In this document: piece after piece, positions 1-12,431 of the stretch
Position numbering within the stretch: the first letter of the stretch is position 1
Layout of the letters: each line of letters begins with the position of its first letter
Origin: an uncultured Desulfobacter sp.
GTDB lineage: Bacteria > Desulfobacterota > Desulfobacteria > Desulfobacterales > Desulfobacteraceae
DNA: 64,000 nt
Direction of reading: 5' to 3'
NCBI RefSeq assembly: GCF_963677125.1
Contig: NZ_OY781882.1
Location: 504,501-568,500, forward strand
Translations under genes and position numbers: made by a program
Notes under the pieces: model-generated
Told to the model about the DNA's origin: nothing
What the model saw: the letters and a program-made list of their open reading frames with translations, nothing else
Database searches by the model: none

Positions 1-1474
1 CAGAATTTTCTTCGTCTATCATGGGCAGGTAAATCTTAAAAGCAGTTCCACTGCCGGGTTCGCTGTATACGTCAATATATCCTTTGTTTTGTTTAATGAT
101 GCCGTAAACCGTAGAAAGGCCTAAACCCGTGCCTTTGCCCCTTTCTTTCGTCGTAAAAAAAGGTTCGAAAATTTGGTTGATCACATCCGGTGGCATCCCT
201 TCGCCTGTGTCAGTTACAATAATGCAGGCATGGGGTCCGGCTTCAATCTCAAAATGCCTGATCATGGTCTCGGCAGAAAGGGTAACCATCCGGGTTTCAA
301 TGGTCAGTGATCCGCCTTTGGGCATGGCATCCCTGGCGTTGATGCTCAAGTTGAGAATGATCTGCTCCATCTGGGATCTGTCAGCCATGATACAAAGGTC
401 CTCGCTCTCATGTAGTACATGTATTGCGATATCTTCACCTAAAAGCCGCTTGATCATCTTAAGGATAAGTTCAATTTCATCTTTCACATTCAACTTTTCT
501 TTCCGGGTTACCTGCTTCCTGCTGAAGGCCAGCAGCTGCTGGGTCAGCCGGGCAGCTCTCTGCCCGGATTCCATGATGGTGTTTATGTTTTCATAAACGG
601 GATGGTTTTTATCCAAATCTATCAGGCTGAGTTCAGAATACCCGGTAATCACGCTCAGGATATTATTGAAGTCATGGGCAACGCCGCCGGCCAGGCGACC
701 GACCGACTCCATTTTCTGGGCTTGAAAAAGCTGGCTTTCCAACCGTTCCTTCTCTTTTTGGGCAAGGTCCCGCTGGATTTCCCTTTCGGCCAGGTGGGCC
801 AGCATGTTATTGAATCCTTTGTAAAGATGGCCGATTTCATCATTCCGGCCGGCCGGCGCGCGAATGGAAAAATCCTCGCTTGCGGCAATCCGCTGAGTAA
901 TATCGGCCAGCTGTGTAATGGGGCCTGAAATTTTTCTTTGAAGCAGTATAGCCAGGAACAAAGCCAGGGCAAAGATGGAGAGCGCCCAAGGCAGAAGTGT
1001 AACACCAAATCCCCTGATTTTAAAATAAATTTCACTGGTGTCGGCATGAATCCCAATACTGCCGTAGGTCTCCCCCTCATAAACAATCGGCAGGGTGATA
1101 CAATAAAAGCCATCTGTAAATACACCCTTTTTGGCTGAGCCGCCTTGACATTCATGCAGGTGGGCATCATTTCGGCTGTAAACGGCAAAAGCCGCCCCTG
1201 ATTTATCATAGAGTACAGCCGCGTCGATATTGGGGATATGGGCCAATTTTTTCAAAACGTCATCGGCCCCTGCCCGATCCTCAAATATCAAAGGAGAAAC
1301 ACAGTATTCTCCGATCAAAAGTCCCGTTATAGCAATGTTTTGCGCCATGTCCTGTTTCAATGCCCTGTACTGAATCCATCCACAGATCAGCAGGGAGGCT
1401 ATAATTGTCAGAACGGCCACTACAAGGATAATGACAACGAGCTGTGAACTTATATTCTTAAAACCGTACCTCAT
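1..1474 (-). CDS. Sensor histidine kinase, CHASE8-HAMP-HisKA-HATPase (partial, C-terminus beyond window)
   Basis: Membrane sensor kinase read from ATG at 1474 down to the window edge, about 491 residues visible with no stop. It has a first transmembrane helix (about 11-34), a periplasmic domain resembling CHASE8 (LIFEDRAGADDVLKKL), a second helix (about 156-178) and HAMP. The dimerisation H-box is VAHDFNNIL with the phospho-acceptor histidine at about 267. The ATPase boxes DTGEGM, EPFFTTKE and GKGTGLGLS are present and look active. The missing end may carry a receiver domain, which is common in this subfamily. The start overlaps the yfiR-like stop as TGATG, so the two are translationally coupled. 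Its pairing with a TonB receptor and a YfiR-like protein suggests it senses a periplasmic cue linked to that receptor; the ligand is unknown. Confidence 0.9.
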   Translation of the reverse strand, partial: MRYGFKNISSQLVVIILVVAVLTIIASLLICGWIQYRALKQDMAQNIAITGLLIGEYCVSPLIFEDRAGADDVLKKLAHIPNIDAAVLYDKSGAAFAVYSRNDAHLHECQGGSAKKGVFTDGFYCITLPIVYEGETYGSIGIHADTSEIYFKIRGFGVTLLPWALSIFALALFLAILLQRKISGPITQLADITQRIAASEDFSIRAPAGRNDEIGHLYKGFNNMLAHLAEREIQRDLAQKEKERLESQLFQAQKMESVGRLAGGVAHDFNNILSVITGYSELSLIDLDKNHPVYENINTIMESGQRAARLTQQLLAFSRKQVTRKEKLNVKDEIELILKMIKRLLGEDIAIHVLHESEDLCIMADRSQMEQIILNLSINARDAMPKGGSLTIETRMVTLSAETMIRHFEIEAGPHACIIVTDTGEGMPPDVINQIFEPFFTTKERGKGTGLGLSTVYGIIKQNKGYIDVYSEPGSGTAFKIYLPMIDEENS

Positions 1475-2061
1475 CAGCTGCTGCTCCCTTTTTCGGTCTC
1501 GACAATCTTGGCAAGCTGCAGAAGCAGGTGACTGATCTTCAATCCACAGGCAACGGCCGATTTATGATTAATCTCGAAACGGATCTGTTCCTGCTGGACA
1601 AACATATTGATGTGTACACCTTTTTGGGCATAGCCCCTGGTGTCTGAAACTGTGAGCACCGGTTTTGACTTCAGGGCGGTAATAAACCCGGCAAGGGTTG
1701 AATCATCTGTCTTGCCGATGTACACCAGATGGCATCCGTCTACATCCTCGGCCGTTTTAATCCGGCGAAATTTTACCGGCCGATTTTTAATCTGGTGCTC
1801 GGCAAAGGCCGCCTCAAGCACCCGGCAAAAATCAGGCTCGCACAGGGCTCCGAAGACAAAGGCTGGATGCTGGACACCGTCGTCAAAGGAGAGGGGCCAT
1901 TGGACGAACCGGGTAAACCGCTCAATAAAAGCAGATTTTAAAAGGTATTCATGGTGCCTGTCTTCCTGGGCCTGACAGAGGAACGGCACCCATACCCACA
2001 ACGCGCACAGGTACAGGCATACCCCAAAAAACTTAATTTTTCTGTCATATCTGCCTGTCAT
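1474..2061 (-). CDS. YfiR/DUF4154 family periplasmic protein
   Basis: A 195-residue exported protein with an N-terminal hydrophobic signal (about residues 10-31, ending CQAQ). The mature part has the YfiR/DUF4154 pattern: KSAFIERFTRFVQWP near the start, a central FGALCEPDF, the LVYIG strand, and a late ISHLLLQLAKIV helix. The best-known member, YfiR of Pseudomonas, is a periplasmic inhibitor of a diguanylate cyclase. Many relatives in environmental bacteria instead lie between a TonB receptor and a CHASE8 kinase, as here. It starts 39 bp after the receptor gene and its stop overlaps the kinase start. I infer that it passes a periplasmic signal to the kinase. The family call is solid; the function in this operon is inference. 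Confidence 0.82.
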   Translation of the reverse strand: MTGRYDRKIKFFGVCLYLCALWVWVPFLCQAQEDRHHEYLLKSAFIERFTRFVQWPLSFDDGVQHPAFVFGALCEPDFCRVLEAAFAEHQIKNRPVKFRRIKTAEDVDGCHLVYIGKTDDSTLAGFITALKSKPVLTVSDTRGYAQKGVHINMFVQQEQIRFEINHKSAVACGLKISHLLLQLAKIVETEKGSSS

Positions 2062-2100
2062 TTCATTGAATTTCCGTTAGAATATAACTAACTGCATCAA

Positions 2101-4461
2101 TTAAAAGTTAAACTCAAGTTTTATCCCCACAGTCAACGGTTCTTTGATAAATGTTGCCTGGCGCGGGTACTGCCGGGACAAGGTTTCGTAATACTGAATC
2201 CCATACCGGACATGGTTCCAGCTGATCAGGTTCATACCGTAGACCGTCAGCACAGCCTTTGGTTCAATCGGCAGGGTCCATGTTACCGAAGCGTTCAGGG
2301 TAAACGAAGGCTTGCCGTATCCGTGACTGGTTAAGGCGTCGTAAATATCGTTCATTTCCTGGCGTGACGCATCAGTGCCGTACCGGTTATGGGCATCCAT
2401 GAATTCATCGAGCAGGTCAATTTGATTCTGCCCCCAGGCAAATCTTGCATTCACGTGGGACCAAATCCCTTGGGTCCACCCATGGTGCCAGAATACTTTG
2501 ACAAGGTGGCTGGGGAAATTATTGATACGGTTTTCGGCGTAATTTTCAATGGACATGGCATCTCCGTCCGGATTGGTGAGGTCCGCTCCTACCGTGATCT
2601 TTGGGTCATAGGCCACCTGCCGGGTCCATGAATAGTTGATACCGGTCCGGTCTTGTTGCGTTTCATAGGATAATCCTGCTTCAATTCCGAACAGTTTGAG
2701 TTCACCGACCACATCCGCCCCGCCGGATTCTGTCCATGAGACTTCATCCAGAATGTTGTAAAACACATTGGAATTAAAGCACAGTTTGCCAAAATCATGC
2801 TCAAACATCAGTTCATAATTGACCAGGCGCTCGGGATCTGGTGCTTCCTGGCCGCTGTATTCCATTGTATAAACCTCCGGAAAATTGGGAATCCGGATGG
2901 AGCGCTGCCATACGGCGCGGATGGTATCCTTTTTTGTGGGGCTTGAAATCAAGGCGAATCTCGGGGAATAGTACCAGTCCGTATAATCGCTTTTATCCGC
3001 CCTTGCCGAGACCAGCATGTGAAACAGGGGATGAAAGGCCATATTTGCTTCCCCGAGAACAGAAAAGGAGTCGGATTTAAGATGGGGAAGCACCGTGGCG
3101 ATACCGTCCCCGTATGTGGTATAGAATTCGGACTCGCTGCTGTATACCCCAAACCCCACCGGCTGCCGCATGCTCATAATAAAGGTGTCATCATCTTTTC
3201 CCCACTCAGGTGTCCAGTATTCATGGGAAAAGACCCCGCCCAGGGCAAAGCGGTATTTATCATTGGCATCATAATGGAACATCAACTCCCCTTGGATTTC
3301 ATTTTCACTAAAAGAGTTGTTGTACTGGGTAATTGTATCCCGGGGTTCATTGGCGCCCTGGTAAGACGCGATTTCCCTGAAGGAGACAGAATCGAATCCA
3401 AGGCTTGCATCCATGGACACCTGTTCTGAAAATCGATGTTTTTTCGTCAGGGATACGGCCACACCCTGGGTGAAAAATCCGGGAAAGTCTTCACCGTCTG
3501 CATATTCAACTTCCTCCATGAGTTTTTCCCAGCTGTAAGATGTATAGCGTCCCCACAGCCGCCAGCCGTCACCAAATGAAAAATCGGCATAAAGCTTGAT
3601 CTGGGGCTTATCCATGAAATCGTTAAGGTACGAGGGCGGGCTGCTTCCAAGGCCCTTGTTCCCCCATTGATCGGACATAAACCCGTATCCGTACCCATGG
3701 GCCCTGTCCACATAAAACCAGTCCGTATCTTTTTCCCCGTCGGAGCGGCTGATGCTGCCGTAGAGATAAAGGTCCGTGTTCTTGCCCTTTCTCCCGTAGG
3801 ATGCATATGCTGTTTGATACCTGTAACCGGTATTCAGTTCAATTCCTGTGTTTACTCCGGGACGGGTATCCGCCGAATGGGTGAGAATATTGATGATCCC
3901 GCCGATGGCCCCGGGGCCATATGTAACAGATCCCGGCCCCCGGATGATTTCAATTTCCCTGATATCATTGAGGTCTCGGTTGAAAATTTCAACCAGGGCC
4001 CCGTCCTGGGCTTTGAAATTCATGTTTTTTCCATTGACCAGAAGAAGGTAGTGGTAATTCTGATCCCCCAGCACCCCCCTGATGCCGAATCTGGGGCCGT
4101 TGAAATGGTTTACGAATGTCGCCCCCGGCACATAGACTTCAATCAGATCCAGAATACTGCGGGCAGGCGTCAGCGCAATATCCCGGGATGTGATCACAGT
4201 GCGTGCAACCGGGGATTTGTTTTCAGATATACCGGTAATCGTACCTGCTTGGATACGTACATGCATTAGATCGTCTATAGACATGGAAAAAAGCGCGTTT
4301 GCTTCCCGGGTCAATGCATCGTTATCTTCAATGCGTTGGCCGGTCTTCCCCTGGGATGTTGTCTCTGCCTGGACCGGCAATACGCCTGCACCGGTTCCCC
4401 ATCCGAAAATGAAGCACACCAGAGAAATCACAACGGCTTTTTTCCCAAGGTAACGATTCAT
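2101..4461 (-). CDS. TonB-dependent outer-membrane receptor
   Basis: A 786-residue outer-membrane receptor. It has a signal peptide (about 1-32, ending VQAE), a plug domain (about 75-195) with VITSRDI, IRGV and EIIRGPGSVTYG, and a long beta-barrel ending in phenylalanine (KLEFNF), as outer-membrane proteins usually do. Such receptors take up siderophores, cobalamin or other scarce ligands with energy from TonB-ExbBD, none of which lies in this window. The substrate cannot be read from the sequence. No cobalamin riboswitch or clear Fur box was seen in the 230 bp upstream. The ATG has a GGGAG ribosome-binding site. It is the first gene of an operon with the yfiR-like and kinase genes. Confidence 0.92.
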   Translation of the reverse strand: MNRYLGKKAVVISLVCFIFGWGTGAGVLPVQAETTSQGKTGQRIEDNDALTREANALFSMSIDDLMHVRIQAGTITGISENKSPVARTVITSRDIALTPARSILDLIEVYVPGATFVNHFNGPRFGIRGVLGDQNYHYLLLVNGKNMNFKAQDGALVEIFNRDLNDIREIEIIRGPGSVTYGPGAIGGIINILTHSADTRPGVNTGIELNTGYRYQTAYASYGRKGKNTDLYLYGSISRSDGEKDTDWFYVDRAHGYGYGFMSDQWGNKGLGSSPPSYLNDFMDKPQIKLYADFSFGDGWRLWGRYTSYSWEKLMEEVEYADGEDFPGFFTQGVAVSLTKKHRFSEQVSMDASLGFDSVSFREIASYQGANEPRDTITQYNNSFSENEIQGELMFHYDANDKYRFALGGVFSHEYWTPEWGKDDDTFIMSMRQPVGFGVYSSESEFYTTYGDGIATVLPHLKSDSFSVLGEANMAFHPLFHMLVSARADKSDYTDWYYSPRFALISSPTKKDTIRAVWQRSIRIPNFPEVYTMEYSGQEAPDPERLVNYELMFEHDFGKLCFNSNVFYNILDEVSWTESGGADVVGELKLFGIEAGLSYETQQDRTGINYSWTRQVAYDPKITVGADLTNPDGDAMSIENYAENRINNFPSHLVKVFWHHGWTQGIWSHVNARFAWGQNQIDLLDEFMDAHNRYGTDASRQEMNDIYDALTSHGYGKPSFTLNASVTWTLPIEPKAVLTVYGMNLISWNHVRYGIQYYETLSRQYPRQATFIKEPLTVGIKLEFNF

Positions 4462-4670
4462 AACTGCTCCCTGCAGTTAAATCACAGAAATTTAGCCAGT
4501 TAATGGTCTGAATCTGATTTCATAAAATTGAAGTGTCGCTATCCCGTTTCCCCCTGTAAATTGCAAAGAAAGACTGATACTTTCAGGGAGATGTTTTTAC
4601 CTAACGAAAGTTTATTGATATATGAAATAGATTTAATAATAGACTGGAACCTTTTGAATTGTCAATAAAT

Positions 4671-4684
4671 CTTTCTTTAGAAAG
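4671..4684 (-). terminator. Small hairpin after hrpA
   Basis: CTTTC and GAAAG arms around a 4-nt loop lie a few bases past the hrpA stop. On the minus strand a modest T-rich tract follows. This is a weak terminator candidate; the receptor gene downstream may partly depend on read-through. Confidence 0.3.
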
Positions 4685-4691
4685 GGTGTCT

Positions 4692-8702
<4,011 letters not shown>

Positions 8703-8981
8703 AATACCGCCAATAGTAGCCAAGGTTTTCAAAATGTCAAATAAACCGTTTGACACGTACGGCTGTTTTTTTTATTGACATGCATTTTGGAATAGGGGAA
8801 TAAATGCATTACCCTGATCGTTGGGATTATTCCGGGGCAACAGGGGCGTGCTGTAATAAAACTAGTTTATAGTTAGAGCACAATATCCTGCCGTATTCTA
8901 AAAAAAATGGCCAAATCGCCTGACAGGTCGAATGGCTATAGGTTTGCCTCTACACTTTAATTATGATAAGAAAATTGGATT

Positions 8982-9740
8982 ATGACTCAGATCATCAGTA
9001 TTGCCAATCAGAAGGGTGGGGTGGGTAAAACTACCACAGCAGTCAATCTGGCAGCTTCCCTTGCCAAACTGAAAAAAAAAGTGTTGCTTGTGGATTGTGA
9101 TTCCCAGGCCAATGCCACAACGGCTCTCGGGGTAGATAAACCCAGCCTTGAAGCATCTTTGTATGATGGTTTAATTGGAGAAACCGGGATTGAAGATTTG
9201 CTTTTACCCACCATGCTCAAGGGAATGACCTTGGTGCCGGCCAATGTTGATCTCATTGGATTTGAAGTGGAAATGATGTCTGACCCCAAAAGACAGGCTC
9301 GGCTCAAGGAGCTTTTGGTGCCCGCAGTTGATCAATTTGAATTTGTTATTATTGATTGTCCGCCGGCGTTGAGTCTTTTAACGCTGAACGCTTTTTCGGC
9401 AAGTGATTCTGTTGTCATCCCGTTGCAAAGTGAATTTTTTGCTCTGGAAGGATTAGGGCAGCTTTTGGACACAATCAAGCGAATTAAGAATGCATTTAAT
9501 TCAAGTTTGATGATCAAGGGTATTTTACTGACAATGTTCGACCGCAGGACCAATTTATCCCAGAATGTGGTGGATGATGCCAGGCAGTATTTCAAAGATC
9601 TGGTGTTCAAAACAAAAATTCCCCGTAATGTGAAGCTTGGAGAGGCCCCAAGCTATGGTTTGCCGGTTATTCTTTATGATAAAACATCACCAGGTGCTAA
9701 AAGTTATATGTCCTTTGCCAGGGAACTTTTAAAGCGATGA
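8982..9740 (+). CDS. parA: Chromosome partitioning ATPase ParA (Soj)
   Basis: A 252-residue MinD/ParA-type ATPase. The deviant Walker A KGGVGKTT lies at about 11-18, the A' motif LLVDCDSQAN follows, and Walker B is FVIIDCPP. ParA binds DNA non-specifically as an ATP dimer and, with ParB bound at parS, separates the newly copied origins. The short N-terminus with no extra DNA-binding domain marks it as the chromosomal type rather than a plasmid type Ia protein. The stop overlaps the parB start by 4 bp. No parS site was recognised in this window. Confidence 0.95.
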   Translation: MTQIISIANQKGGVGKTTTAVNLAASLAKLKKKVLLVDCDSQANATTALGVDKPSLEASLYDGLIGETGIEDLLLPTMLKGMTLVPANVDLIGFEVEMMSDPKRQARLKELLVPAVDQFEFVIIDCPPALSLLTLNAFSASDSVVIPLQSEFFALEGLGQLLDTIKRIKNAFNSSLMIKGILLTMFDRRTNLSQNVVDDARQYFKDLVFKTKIPRNVKLGEAPSYGLPVILYDKTSPGAKSYMSFARELLKR

Positions 9741-10606
9741 TGAATAAGAAACGCAAAAATACCGGTCTCGGTCGTGGTATATCCGCGCTTATTCCGGATA
9801 TGGAAGAACCCGAAGCCAATTCGGATTTTTTCTTTTGTAATGTTGACCAGTTAACACCTAACCGCTACCAGCCCAGAACCCGGTTCAGTGAAGAGGAACT
9901 GGAACGGCTTACCCAGTCCATTGCCGAGCAGGGCGTGCTTCAGCCGCTTTTGGCCAGAAAAATGGACGGTGCCTATGAGCTGATTGCCGGGGAGCGTCGC
10001 CTGCGGGCGGCAAGGGCGGCAGGCCTTGACCAGGTGCCGGTCATCATCCTCAATCTGACCGACGAGCAGGTGCTTGAAGTTTCGATTATCGAAAATATCC
10101 AAAGAGAAAATCTCAATGTGCTTGAAGAGGCCGAAGCGTATTACCGGCTCATTGACGAGTTTGGATACACCCAGGAAAAAGTGGCTGAGAAAATTGGCAA
10201 GAACCGGTCCACCATTGCCAACCTGCTGCGTCTGCGCAGCCTGCCCGAAGAGATTAAAGAGGGGCTGATTGCCGAACAGATAAGCATGGGGCATGCCCGG
10301 GCGCTGTTGGGGGCCGGATCCATTGAGAATCAGCTCTATTTGTTCAAAAAGGTCGTGGAAAAGCATTTGTCGGTGCGGGAAACCGAACGGCTGGTCAATC
10401 AGGCTAAAAAACAGCCACAGAAAATCGCAAAAAAAATTACTGCGGACGAAAAAAAGTTTTTAGAAGAGACCTCGTCCCAGATATCCTCCCGGATCAATTC
10501 TCCGGTCTTCATTAAAAAAAGTGGGAGCCGCGGACGAATTGAGATCAAATTTTCTTCCGGGTCCGAATTTAACCGTCTTGTGGAGTTGCTGAGCAGAATT
10601 TCATGA
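9737..10606 (+). CDS. parB: Chromosome partitioning protein ParB (Spo0J/Noc family)
   Basis: A 289-residue DNA-binding CTPase. The N-terminus RKNTGLGRGISALIPD is the ParA-interacting leader of chromosomal ParB proteins. The ParB/Srx core follows with the NRYQPR segment and Box II GERRLRAARAAG, which forms the CTP site. A helix-turn-helix (TQEKVAEKIGKNRSTIANLLR) and a C-terminal dimerisation domain complete it. The start overlaps the parA stop as ATGATG; either methionine could be used. The last base pairs overlap the ispH-ubiA start, so the three genes probably form one transcript. Confidence 0.95.
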   Translation: MMNKKRKNTGLGRGISALIPDMEEPEANSDFFFCNVDQLTPNRYQPRTRFSEEELERLTQSIAEQGVLQPLLARKMDGAYELIAGERRLRAARAAGLDQVPVIILNLTDEQVLEVSIIENIQRENLNVLEEAEAYYRLIDEFGYTQEKVAEKIGKNRSTIANLLRLRSLPEEIKEGLIAEQISMGHARALLGAGSIENQLYLFKKVVEKHLSVRETERLVNQAKKQPQKIAKKITADEKKFLEETSSQISSRINSPVFIKKSGSRGRIEIKFSSGSEFNRLVELLSRIS

Positions 10607-12309
10607 AAATTTCAATTGCTAAAACCGCCGGTTTTTGTATGGGCGTCCGCCGGGCGGTGGACATGGTGCTGGATGCCTCAAATAAGGCCAAGGAACCCAT
10701 TTATACGTATGGACCTTTAATTCATAATCCCCAGGTCCTGGAGATGCTGGAAAGCAAACAAATTTTTCGGATGGACACGATCCCTGAATCTGGAAAAGGT
10801 ATTGTGCTCATTCGGGCACACGGTGTGCCGCCCCAGGATGAAAAGGCCTTGGCTGATGCCGGATTCACCGTGGTCAATGCCACGTGTCCCCGGGTGGTAC
10901 GGGTCCAGAAGATTATCAATAAATATTCAAAAAAGGGTTTTGATACCATTATTCTCGGCGATGAAAAACATCCCGAGGTGATCGGCCTTCTAGGATATGC
11001 CCGGGAAAAGGGGCATACCGTCACCAATCTGGATCAGCTTGAGGCGCTTCCCAGGTTTGAAAAGGCGGTGGTGGTGGCCCAGACCACGCAGAACACCAAA
11101 ATTTTTGCCGATATCCAGGAATGGTGCGGCAACAATGTCCCCCATTACGAAATATTTAACACCATCTGCGATTCCACGGAAAAGCGCCAGGATGAAGTCC
11201 GGCAGATGGCCCAGACCCATGATGCCGTTATCGTTGTCGGCGGAAAATTTTCCGGAAATACAAAGCGTCTGGCCCAGGTCGCAGCGGAAACCGGTAAACC
11301 GTCCATGCACATTGAACAGGCATCGGAGATCGACTATTCATCCATTTCCCATGCACAACATATTGCCATTACTGCAGGGGCTTCTACGCCTAACTGGATT
11401 ATCAATGACACCTGCAGCAGTGTGGAACAGGCGTTCAGGGAAAAGCAGCCCGGGTGGGGGAAAATTCTGGCCGTGATGGATGTGTTGATGAAAACCAACA
11501 TTCTTTTGGCTGCAGGTGCCGCTTGCCTTACCCTTGGATCAGCCATGATTTCCAGGGCAGAAAACCCCGGCGTATCTGCGGCCATTGCCATGTTCTATAT
11601 TCTATCCATGCAGATTATGAATAACATGATGACCATCGGTTCCGATACCTACAACAAACCGGACCGGGCAATCCTTTATAAGCAACATAAAAAATGGCTT
11701 TTGCTGGTGGCTTTTTTGTCTGGTGCCATCGGGCTTTTACTTGCGTGGACAAGAGGTTGGGGGTACTTCACTGTACTTATTGTCATGATGTTGTTAGGTA
11801 TGTCCTATACCCGTACCATTTTTCCTGGGCTTACCTCCGGACGCAAAATATACAGGCTTAAGGATGTTCCGGGATCAAAAACCATTCTTATTGCACTGGC
11901 ATGGGGTGTTGTCACAAGCCTGATGCCCGGGATCAGCCTTAAAGCGAACCCAGGTCTGACCCTGATCGCTTTTGTGTTTGCCACAGGACTATCTTTTGCC
12001 AGAACAGCTTTTATGGATATCCTGGCTGTCCAGGGAGACAGAATTGCAGGCCGGGAGACCCTTCCTATTCTTTTGGGAAAAAAGAAAACCCTTAAATATG
12101 TTCATTACACCCTTGTGGCGACAATGATTATTCCTCTACTTTTAACTGTTATAGTGTCGCCCGTTGTCTGCGGCCTTGCCTTGATACCGGCTTTTATGTT
12201 TATATTGACTATACGGTATAAAAAAGACAGTGAGATTTCTGCCAATTTTTATGAGTTCTGGTTCGAGTTCCCCTTGCTGCTTGCAGGCATCATTGCTGTT
12301 TTCGGCTGA
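10603..12309 (+). CDS. ispH: IspH-UbiA fusion: HMBPP reductase joined to a UbiA-type prenyltransferase
   Basis: A 568-residue two-domain protein. Residues 1 to about 280 are IspH, the [4Fe-4S] enzyme that makes IPP and DMAPP in the last step of the MEP pathway. The cluster cysteines are at 12 (GFCMGV), 95 (NATCPRV) and 189 (TICDST). H41, H73, H123 and E125 (HPEV), S217/N219 and S261 match the substrate-binding residues. From about 285 to the end is a polytopic membrane domain of UbiA type. The second Asp motif is recognisable (MDILAVQGDRIAGRETLP). The first (SDTYNKPDR) lacks the usual leading NDxxD pair, so catalysis there is less certain. The fusion would tether isoprenoid precursor synthesis to the membrane. 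The reading frame is continuous across the join. The start overlaps parB by 4 bp. Confidence 0.9.
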   Translation: MKISIAKTAGFCMGVRRAVDMVLDASNKAKEPIYTYGPLIHNPQVLEMLESKQIFRMDTIPESGKGIVLIRAHGVPPQDEKALADAGFTVVNATCPRVVRVQKIINKYSKKGFDTIILGDEKHPEVIGLLGYAREKGHTVTNLDQLEALPRFEKAVVVAQTTQNTKIFADIQEWCGNNVPHYEIFNTICDSTEKRQDEVRQMAQTHDAVIVVGGKFSGNTKRLAQVAAETGKPSMHIEQASEIDYSSISHAQHIAITAGASTPNWIINDTCSSVEQAFREKQPGWGKILAVMDVLMKTNILLAAGAACLTLGSAMISRAENPGVSAAIAMFYILSMQIMNNMMTIGSDTYNKPDRAILYKQHKKWLLLVAFLSGAIGLLLAWTRGWGYFTVLIVMMLLGMSYTRTIFPGLTSGRKIYRLKDVPGSKTILIALAWGVVTSLMPGISLKANPGLTLIAFVFATGLSFARTAFMDILAVQGDRIAGRETLPILLGKKKTLKYVHYTLVATMIIPLLLTVIVSPVVCGLALIPAFMFILTIRYKKDSEISANFYEFWFEFPLLLAGIIAVFG

Positions 12310-12340
12310 CAATTATCCTTATCCTGTTCTGATAGTATAC

Positions 12341-12379
12341 AGCTCATAGCTGATAGTTCATCATTCACAGCTATGAGCT
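12341..12379. repeat. Inverted repeat, 11-bp arms, ispH-ubiA/fapA gap
   Basis: AGCTCATAGCT (12341-12351) and AGCTATGAGCT (12369-12379) are exact inverted copies around a 17-nt spacer. CTGATAG/CTATCAG tracts next to them add further partial symmetry. There is no T-run after it, so it is not a typical terminator. It may be a small intergenic palindrome of the dispersed kind or an mRNA-stabilising hairpin. Confidence 0.6.
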
Positions 12380-12431
12380 ATCAGCTAACAGCCCGCTCCA
12401 AGGGCGACAATTTGAGGATGTTTGGGAAAAT

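Noticed and set aside
4462..4691. Cobalamin riboswitch or Fur box before the TonB-dependent receptor
   Set aside because: No B12-box-like conserved segment and no convincing palindrome could be read in the region.
8703..8981. parS or origin-type repeats next to parAB
   Set aside because: No TGTTTCACGTGAAACA-like site, DnaA-box cluster or iterons were seen in the parA upstream region.
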